From positions 1 through 5,258 of the forward strand of contig DATLZB010000164.1 in NCBI GenBank assembly GCA_035574175.1: a stretch of 5,258 bases of DNA. Reading direction: 5' to 3'. The translations under genes and the position numbers were made by a program. This document shows, piece after piece, positions 4,839-5,258 of the stretch. Position 1 is the stretch's first letter. Every line of letters begins with the position of its first letter. The stretch comes from DATLZB01 sp035574175. GTDB lineage: Bacteria > Pseudomonadota > Alphaproteobacteria > Rhizobiales > Hyphomicrobiaceae. The notes beneath the pieces were generated by a model that saw only the letters and a list, made by a program, of their open reading frames with translations, was not told the origin of the DNA and searched no databases.

Positions 4839-5258
4839 CACCCCGTCGGGCTAGGTGCGGTGATTCGATTGGCTATGCCGGTGGCGACGGCATAGCGGAA
4901 AACCTGACCGCAGTTCTGGTGCGCCCGGTGCGCAGTCTCCAGGGCGCCGCGGCTCTCGATGCGGCGCAGGACTGCCAAGAGCTGCGGCGCCGTAATCTCG
5001 GCAATCGGCCGCGCGCCTATCCACGGGAAGATGTCGCGCTCCAGCCGGGCAATGATCTTGCTGGCGTGAGTCTCGGCCCAGTTCGGGGCGTGCATGGCGT
5101 ACCACTCGCGCGCCACCACCTCGAATGTGTTTGCTCCGCGGGTCTCCCGTGCGGCCTTCTGCGCCTTGCGGTGCTCGCCGGGGTCTATGCCAGCCGCAAC
5201 CTGCTTGCGGGCCTCGTCGCGAAGCTCGCGCGCCCGCTTGAGGCTCACGGCGGGATAG
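4838..5258 (-). pseudogene. P4-type tyrosine integrase, catalytic domain missing and 5' end outside the window
   Basis: The frame enters from the right edge (Y-P-A-V before SLKRARELRDEARKQVAAGI) and ends at TGA 4838-4840, giving 139 codons in the window. The first part matches the end of the N-terminal arm-binding domain of P4-like integrases (YPAVSLKRARELRDEA, then GIDPGEHRKAQKAA). ANTFEVVAREWY leads into the SAM-like core-binding domain, with HASKIIARLERDIFPWIGAR, PIAEITAPQLLAVLRRIESR and GALETAHRAHQNCGQVFRYA. Similarity stops after ATGIANR (codons near 4870), and six to seven unrelated residues follow before the stop. The whole C-terminal catalytic domain with the R-H-R-Y residues is therefore absent and the product cannot recombine DNA. 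The GTG at 5246-5248 is an internal valine, not the start. Such integrases insert islands or prophages at tRNA genes, usually reading away from the tRNA, so a tRNA may lie to the right of this window. Confidence 0.85.

Noticed and set aside
4838..5258. Intact short integrase starting at GTG 5246-5248
   Set aside because: Homology continues upstream of that codon to the window edge (Y-P-A before the valine), so the codon is internal, and the catalytic residues are missing at the other end.

Overview
This window looks like part of a GC-rich proteobacterial chromosome, probably beta- or gammaproteobacterial. The coding is dense and GC-rich. The molybdate regulator ModE has the proteobacterial two-part layout of a DNA-binding domain plus paired TOBE domains. 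The right edge carries a P4-type tyrosine recombinase. I cannot name the genus from the sequence.

Layout, left to right. (1) Positions 26-214, minus strand: the last ~60 codons of a family-31 glycoside hydrolase (alpha-glucosidase-like) whose 5' part is missing. (2) Positions 274-2835, minus strand: a complete molybdate ABC transporter operon in the order modA, modB, modC, with modB and modC overlapping by 4 bases (GTGA). (3) Positions 2836-2917: a compact divergent control region with overlapping -10 elements and three copies of an 8-base half-site, GAATAGCG, in alternating orientation; this is the likely ModE-molybdate operator. (4) Positions 2918-3688, plus strand: modE, the molybdate-responsive regulator. 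(5) Positions 3689-4080: a non-coding stretch with two short perfect hairpins and an AT-rich end. (6) Positions 4081-4673, plus strand: two small membrane proteins of unknown function overlapping by ATGA, in visibly less GC-rich DNA than the mod genes. (7) Positions 4674-4837: a gap with an imperfect 18-base direct repeat and a terminator-like hairpin. (8) Position 4838 to the window end, minus strand: the middle part of a P4-type integrase, running off the right edge and lacking its catalytic domain.

How the genes work together: ModA captures molybdate in the periplasm, ModB is the membrane channel and ModC drives uptake with ATP. ModE, transcribed divergently, would sense imported molybdate and shut off modABC through the shared control region. 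The two small membrane proteins have no evident link to molybdate.

The broken hydrolase on the left and broken integrase on the right suggest rearranged, possibly island-derived DNA. The mod genes themselves look intact. I see no CRISPR array, tRNA, rRNA or complete insertion sequence. The most interesting points are the triple half-site operator, the two uncharacterised membrane genes and the two truncated-gene junctions; nothing here clearly amounts to a new system.
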